A stretch of DNA of 13,619 nt from positions 16,681-30,299 of the forward strand of contig MU616600.1 in NCBI GenBank assembly GCA_025201705.1. Reading direction: 5' to 3'. This DNA comes from Dissophora ornata (Eukaryota > Mortierellomycota > Mortierellomycetes > Mortierellales > Mortierellaceae). The notes below the pieces were generated by a model. It was not told where the DNA came from, ran no database searches, and saw only the letters and a program-made list of their open reading frames with translations. Positions 8,849 to 13,619 of this stretch are shown here, piece by piece (position 1 is the stretch's first letter; each line of letters opens with the position of its first letter). The position numbers and the translations under genes are program-made.

Positions 8849-10406
8849 ATGGACATGGAAACTCCTATTATTTCTCTTCCTGATGACGCCGTCAAACGCC
8901 TGTAGACTTTTGGAGTGACTCTCAAGGAGAAAACTACGTCTTAATAGCCGGATGCGGATGGGAGAAGACCTTGGCGTACATTCTCCTACTGGTCTTATGC
9001 CAGAGAGAACCATTATCGTCTTGACGCCTTTCATGGCTTTGGGCCATGAACAACAGCGGAGACTTTCTGCCGCCCGGAGTTCTAGCATTTTTCTCATGCG
9101 TGGGACGATCATTGACAATGCTTGCATCAAGGACCTGGCGTCAGGAGAATACTAAGCGGTGTTCATGTCCCCGGAGCTGGTGTTTGATAGTACTCGACTA
9201 ATAGAACTACGGGTCAATCCAGATTGGGGACATCGAGTCCTGTCAGTGACCATTGATGTAGCTCATTGCATCAACCACTGGGGCAACGACTTTCGGAAAG
9301 CATATGGGCGCATTGGCGAAATTCTACCCCCTAGGAAGCCTTGACAGCAACACTTTCAAACGGCACCCTGGAATCAGTCAGCAAATTCTTGAGATATAAA
9401 GCCGATGTTTCAGTGATCAATGAAGGCGACGACCGAACCAACGTCAAGTATTTAGCCAAGGCGCTTCATCGCTCAGCAAAGATTTAAACTTCCTCGTGGA
9501 CTTCAAAAATACCATTGATTATTTCGACAGCCGAGATGAGTGTGAGAACGCTCATTCATACTTGAGGAGTCTGGCACCAGAATCACATTGCAAGCGGATC
9601 GGTATCTACCATTCGGCAAAGTCAAAGGAGCGCAAAGAGCAGGTGATAGGACGGCTCCAGAACAACTCGTATTTGATACTGTTGGCAACGGAGGTTGCAG
9701 CAATGGGCTGCGATATCAGCGATGTGGTTCGGATAGTATAGTATGGGATGCCCTCGAGTCTATCGACACTTGTCCAGCGGGTTGGTCGAGCTGCGCACGA
9801 TTCCAAGCTCAAAGGCGAAGGCATACTATTACACACAAAAACTCTTTCTCATCATACAAGACCGGAAACTCAGGACGATCTCCATCTCCAACAATATGTT
9901 GCCACCAACCAGTGTCGCCGAACCATTATTAACCGCGTTTTCAGCAACAAGCAGGTGCAAGCCGTTGAATGCTGTGACAGGTGTCATCCCAATCTAGTGA
10001 TACCAGTGGAGATGAGCGCCCAGTTGATACGCGGAAGCAATTAAAGAATATGAATGAAAAGGTCAATTATCCGCGGTGTTTCTCAATTGGCGTAAAAAAC
10101 ATGATGCCGGACAAGATCGTTGACAGAATTCTCAAAAAGTTTGGAATTGTCGATTCTCGGGATAGACATCAGAAAGTTGCCACCTGGAATGCGGATGACG
10201 CAGAAATTCCGAGCCTCTGGGATATTCTTCACCAGCTCCAGTTAGATATCCTCTCAAACAGGAAGCCATCTACACGGACACATGTTGGAGGTGATGTAGA
10301 GGCGAGTGAAGATGCTGCAGCAGAAGACCTAGGAATGGCACAGCTGGCATATAGTACCTTTAGTTCGCCACTCCAGATGCCTGCTAGAGTCCCTGCTCAG
10401 TGGTAA
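8849..10406 (+). pseudogene. RecQ-like superfamily II DNA helicase, degenerate
   Basis: Helicase motifs appear in the right order but in different frames. These are a motif I-like AGCGWEKT (8947-8970), IIVLTPFMALGHEQQ (motif Ia region), FMSPEL, TIDVAHCINHWGNDFRKAYG (motif II/DEAH region), ALTATLS (motif III), ATEVAAMGCDISDV (motif V), LVQRVGRAAHD (motif VI), and a Cys-containing tail (CRR..CCDRCHP) like a RecQ zinc-binding segment. Frame breaks fall near 8903, 8990, 9330, 9485 and 9985. In-frame stops lie at 9153-9155 and 9739-9741, where Gln codons would fit. Key residues have changed: GxGK is now GWEK, DEAH is DVAH, and the last Arg expected in motif VI is His. RecQ-like helicases are expanded in many fungi, often beside mobile elements. 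A polyA-like AATAAA lies at 10676. It is not expected to make a working protein. Confidence 0.85.
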
Positions 10407-10557
10407 CAACAAATAGAGGAGTTGGAGTATTCAAAAACGCTTACTAGGAATCACGTTCAGGAATACCCACAGACGCCCATTAGAGCTCCTGTTCGGTGGT
10501 GATAACAACTAAAGGGGAATACAAAAACGCCTACCAAAGATCGCCTACTGTCAGGGA
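10374..10557 (+). repeat. Imperfect tandem duplication, period about 96 bp, at the helicase 3' end
   Basis: Segments starting at 10374 and 10470 align over about 88 bases (CAGAxGCC..TAGAG..CCTG.TC.GTGGT..ACAAC..CAAAAACGC.TAC). Both code, in the same frame, for a P-x-R-x-P-x-x-W ending followed by a stop. The frame between the TAA at 10404 and the TGA at 10500 is open. This suggests the helicase tail was duplicated or once extended further. Confidence 0.65.
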
Positions 10558-11060
10558 TCAAGGCAGGAAGGATCAGTGGTTGGAAATATACGATCGGTCA
10601 GGAGGTGACAGACAGGGATGGTTTTATTGCAGAACGAAGGATTGGACTAGACAGAGGGAGCTATTAAGCGGGAACAATAAACTGGCACGGGGTTGCTTGA
10701 ATGCTGATTAGTAACCGCAAGGTACATGCGCGTGCGGGCGAAACTCCTTGCTACTCGCTGGGGCTCGTAGTAAGGCCGCTAGGGCGGGGTCGTGGTAGCG
10801 AGGCCAGAGGGGACAGGCTGGGGCTAGGAGCATAGGACGGCGTCGCGAGATGAGGGCGCAATGGGCAGAGTGAGGACTGATCACGGAGGTCCTTTGTGTC
10901 GCCATCGCATTAATACGATACGATTCTACGCAGTGGATTCGTGTAAATTATGGACGGCGTCCACGATATTCGCAGCAGGAACCAACGCAGTCGTGTGGAA
11001 TTCTGGAAAATCAGTTCATACTAAGAGCAAGTCCTCCACAGACTTCTCAAAGTCCATGCT
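10407..11060. other. Region without a recognised gene, with a GC-rich patch at 10715-10870
   Basis: After the tandem duplication no convincing coding frame is seen. The 155-base patch at 10715-10870 is clearly richer in G and C than its surroundings, with runs such as GGGCGGGGTCGTGG. I do not recognise it as rRNA, tRNA or a known repeat. The downstream part, near 11060, would hold the 3' UTR of the minus-strand gene ending at 11061. Confidence 0.5.
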
Positions 11061-13434
11061 TTAAACTGATTTTCTCTTCAGCAGTTTTTCTGGTGTAGGA
11101 GCTGTTGGCCGTATTCTTCGAACCGCTTTGTTGAGTTCCACACGTTCTTGATAAGAAGCCGGGACAGCTTCCGCTTTCCTCTTCTGCAGTTCCACCTGAA
11201 CTCGACATGCCATCTCAATGCAGCTTAGGGCTGCCGACTTCATCTTCCATCCAAAGTCCTGTTTTTCCCGAGGAATCAAAAACGAGTCAATCTGGAAGAG
11301 CTGGAAGACTCCTTTGAAGTCCATTTGCCAAATCTTTGTCTCGTCCTTGTACGAACTTGAGCCAAAGACAGTCGTTGTGCGACACGGGATCGATTCACGA
11401 CATGTGGCTCTTATCTGGCTGATCCAAGAGTCCCGCATTGCCCGCACCAGTTTGAACTCGTCCTCCTGTAGCTTTCCAGCCCTGGGTTTGTTCAGTGTTG
11501 ATGCCTCTGCCAGGTAGATCTGGCTTGAGCCATGGAACCCAATACCGTCAGCAAGTTCGCCAGCTTGCTTTTTTTCAAATCGGAGGTCCTTATCCTGATT
11601 TTTGCGCTCTTCGACACCTGTGATCTGGACCTCCAGAAATCTTGTCTCAATTTTTGTCATAGTAAGGGCTCCACGAATGAATGCCCAGGAGAATCCAACA
11701 AAAGCTTCCCGCTCATTAAGATCCGTGGGCAGGTCATCACGAAAAACAAAGTAGTGAGAGCTTCAGTTTCAAAAGGAAAAAAATATGATTAATAGAGCTC
11801 TAAATCACTAGTGGGTTTCTACCTTGAGGGTGAACTACAGAACATTGCACTTACTACGACACCACAATTGAAATCAAATAAAAGGCTATTGGGTCTCTCC
11901 AATCTTCTTTCATTACAGCAGCCACTATATCGTCATAGCTGGTCGCTGCAAAAACTCGTCCAAATATTGCCGACAAATTCGGCCACTTATTGTAGACATC
12001 GATGGGTGTGATTTCTGACAAATAAATCTCTGGCTGGAAATAGGAGGGCAGTGTGGTCTCAAAGCTGGATCCAGGCGATAAATCCGCAATTCCATCCAGG
12101 GCAAAGGAGTAATTCTTGCTATTTGTCAACTGAAACTCAGCAAACTTCTTGACCATGTCAACTCCATTGCACTCCCACGTTATGTCTTGGTTGAGTGCCT
12201 TCATGAAGGTCAAGTCAGTTGTCAAATCTATTAAGAACAATGCTAGTTATCAGCCAGTAATATATAAATGAAACTCAATCCTAGTCTTATATTTTACCTG
12301 CTGCAAGATCAACCTGTTGTCTTGCCGGAGTGGAATTCTGGTCATCAGTCCCTGTCTCATTGGGAGCTCCATTGTATTTTAACGGCCACTTGACGGGCAG
12401 GGTAGTTAATTCATCACACGCTCGTGTCAGTAATATTCTTCGTCTCTTGTGTGGATATAAAAAGCTTCAATTCCATCCATACCTGAAACTCGCTCTCGCT
12501 GTCTGTATCATCTAACCCTTCGTTTTGCATGTCTGAATATGTGCCAGTAGCAATTGGACTCAATGCTGACATGGTGGGTGAGACAGATGATGCTGCCATT
12601 GAAGAACGAGGTCCAACACAGCGTGGAAGTTTGGGGTGGCCGAAATTTTGTGCTGTTGATTCCTTGTCTAAAAAACAAAGAGAGAACAGATGAATTCCGG
12701 CAATCACTAAACCTATCGATTATCGTCAATATTTTATTTTATAAATCATACTTTGCTGCAACCATCTTCCTATATTGCTTGCACCATCCTGAACCACCTC
12801 TTGCAGATCTAGTAAGTTTCCAGATTCTATGGATGGAGGGTGTATGAAATTAGAACCGAAATGCTGTCTGCAACTGCAACGCTTCGGGATTAAAATCTGA
12901 GCTCCTACCTTTTATTTCATCACCAGGTGCCTCCTCATCAGCAGCTGTATATCCTTTATTCGCTTTTTGTGGCATAGGAATATTTGAGGCCGTAGCACCA
13001 AGGGGAGACGAAGTTTCCCCGCCCAGCGAGGGTCCCAGGCTCGTTCCTTGCTTCAGCACTGCTCCAGAAGTTGGAAAGGTCCCCACAGGAGGCACTAATA
13101 CGATTAGGTGTGCCAAACGGATTTCCGTGTCAGATTAACCATTGTTTCTTAAAGCACGGACTCATATAACTATCTCGTGATTATCTTACAGCTCTTGAAA
13201 GAATGGCGCTGACTCACGGCCTCTACATAGTCAAATATGAATTAGTAAATTATACAACTCACTTGATACCTGCACCGACTTTTATTTATCCTTACCTTCA
13301 TTGACATCTGGGATGACCGAACTCAGGCACCCTGCAAGCAAGAGACCGCGGAACTCTTCCCGACATTGCTCCATGTCAATATCCGGCCGATCTTCGATTT
13401 TCTGATACTTGATATTCCGACCAATGTACGCCAT
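11061..13434 (-). CDS. Six-exon effector/nuclease-like protein, possible PD-(D/E)xK core
   Basis: Exons, reading down the minus strand: 13434-13296, 13094-12909, 12667-12483, 12388-12298, 12227-11855, 11760-11061. All joins keep phase and give 557 residues ending in TAA. Residues 1-46 are a short N-terminal piece; about 47-170 a Ser/Thr/Pro/Gly-rich linker; about 171-200 a segment starting WPLKYNGAP; 201-557 a compact alpha/beta domain. The last exon has EREAFVGFSWAFIRGAL, then ADGIGF (Asp396) and IYLAEAS (Glu410-x-Ser412), a D..ExS spacing like a PD-(D/E)xK nuclease with Lys replaced. I recall a similar C-terminal domain in abundant, uncharacterised and Crinkler-like proteins of Mucoromycota; function is unproven. 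The start is uncertain: 13434 is the first ATG after an in-frame stop, and an upstream exon beyond the window is possible. The decayed copy at 6645-7145 matches exons 1-2. Confidence 0.7.
11761..11854 (-). other. Intron 5 of the nuclease-like gene (94 nt)
   Basis: The donor is a consensus GTAAGT at 11854. The acceptor is CTGAAG ending at 11761, behind a T-rich tract. The join makes TAC (Tyr) in ..IVVS-YSHYFVFRDD.. and extends the last exon well upstream of its first internal ATG at 11660. Confidence 0.75.
12228..12297 (-). other. Intron 4 of the nuclease-like gene (70 nt)
   Basis: The donor is GTAAAA after ..GCAGCAG. A branch-like ATAACTAGC lies inside, and the acceptor is TTAATAG ending at 12228. 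The join makes GAT (Asp) in ..VDLAA-DLTTDLTF... Confidence 0.75.
12389..12482 (-). other. Intron 3 of the nuclease-like gene (94 nt)
   Basis: The donor is GTATGG after ..GAGTTTCAG. The acceptor is GTCAAG ending at 12389, which is less typical than YAG, but it is the only nearby AG that keeps the frame open (phase 0, ..SEFQ-WPLKYNG..). Confidence 0.6.
12668..12908 (-). other. Intron 2 of the nuclease-like gene (241 nt)
   Basis: The donor is GTAGGA after ..ATAAAAG, and the acceptor is TTTTTTAG ending at 12668 behind a clear pyrimidine tract. Splicing makes GAC (Asp) in ..DEIK-DKESTAQ.. and preserves the frame. Confidence 0.7.
13095..13295 (-). other. Intron 1 of the nuclease-like gene (201 nt)
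   Basis: The donor is GTAAGG after ..AATGAAG at 13296. The acceptor is TATTAG ending at 13095, preceded by CCTAATCG. The join makes GTG (Val) in ..PDVNE-VPPVGTF... Both splice sites are conserved in the decayed copy at 6810-6993, which supports the call. Confidence 0.7.
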
Positions 13435-13462
13435 ATAACAGCTACAGTCAACTCCCGATAGA

Positions 13463-13619
13463 GTAACACAGGTGGTCAGATGCAAATAGCGTTACCATGG
13501 CGGTTGTTACTATAAGTGATCTTACAATAACCATGAAAACCATGTGGTGAAGTTTTTTGAAATCCAAAAGTGTGTTACTAAATCGAATGTGTTACTCAAA
13601 CGGGCGTTACTATAACGGG
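13463..13619. repeat. Cluster of GTTAC motifs at the right edge
   Basis: GTTAC occurs at 13491, 13506, 13574, 13591 and 13606 in one orientation, and once inverted (GTAAC, 13463). Several copies sit in a longer (G/T)CGTTACTATAA or TGTGTTACT context, and the window ends in CGTTACTATAACGGG. On the minus strand this lies upstream of the 11061-13434 gene. It could be the subterminal repeats of a DNA transposon starting near the edge, or promoter elements. The window ends before this can be decided. Confidence 0.45.

Noticed and set aside
8903..8905. In-frame TAG in the helicase relic read as a nonsense change
   Set aside because: The sequence that follows matches the helicase only in another frame (DFWSDSQGENYVLIAG), so the stop is a by-product of a frameshift at this point.
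8849..10406. Repeat-induced point mutation as the cause of helicase decay
   Set aside because: Only two C-to-T type stops are evident. CAA and CAG to stop changes always fall at CpA, so they cannot show a RIP bias, and frameshifts dominate the damage.
10708..10905. 65-codon minus-strand open frame over the GC-rich patch
   Set aside because: GC-rich DNA has few stop codons by chance, and no motif or homologous feature was recognised.

Overview
This window looks like accessory DNA from a filamentous fungus, most likely a Mortierellaceae-type Mucoromycota. Three things suggest this: short GT-AG introns with CTAAC-like branch points, a minus-strand NLR-like receptor with a domain order I recall from Mortierella-type fungi (TPR-like, ARM-like helices, NACHT, pentapeptide repeats, WD40), and a multi-exon effector- or nuclease-like gene. 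The organism call is recollection plus inference; no database search was made.

Layout. (1) 1-4519, minus: a large NACHT/WD40 gene running off the left edge. It has three exons visible (4519-4203, 4116-2592, 2546 to the edge) and two frameshifts, each explained by a 5-bp tandem duplication (2962-2971 and 475-484). Its WD40 end is built from near-identical 126-bp units. (2) 4520-6129: no gene recognised. (3) 6134-6422: a solo LTR with a matching 4-5 bp target-site duplication, followed by a promoter/polyA-like segment. (4) 6645-7145, minus: a decayed DNA-level copy of the first two exons of the gene at the right end. (5) 7265-7990: a minisatellite with units of about 170 bp. (6) 8126-8848: microsatellites, a 71-nt near-perfect hairpin between 12-bp direct repeats, a 17-T run and a CT-rich stretch. 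(7) 8849-10406, plus: a RecQ-like helicase pseudogene with several frame breaks and damaged catalytic motifs. (8) 10407-11060: a short tandem duplication and a GC-rich patch, no gene recognised. (9) 11061-13434, minus: a six-exon gene, apparently intact, predicted at 557 residues, with a possible PD-(D/E)xK-like nuclease core. (10) 13463-13619: repeated GTTAC motifs running to the right edge, possibly a transposon end.

Taken together, this is a fast-turnover compartment: a receptor of the allorecognition/innate-immunity type with signs of recent inactivation, a duplicated effector-like gene, dead mobile-element-associated helicase sequence, a solo LTR and tandem repeats. No operon-type relationship is expected. 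A functional link between the NLR-like gene and the nuclease-like gene is speculation based on proximity only.
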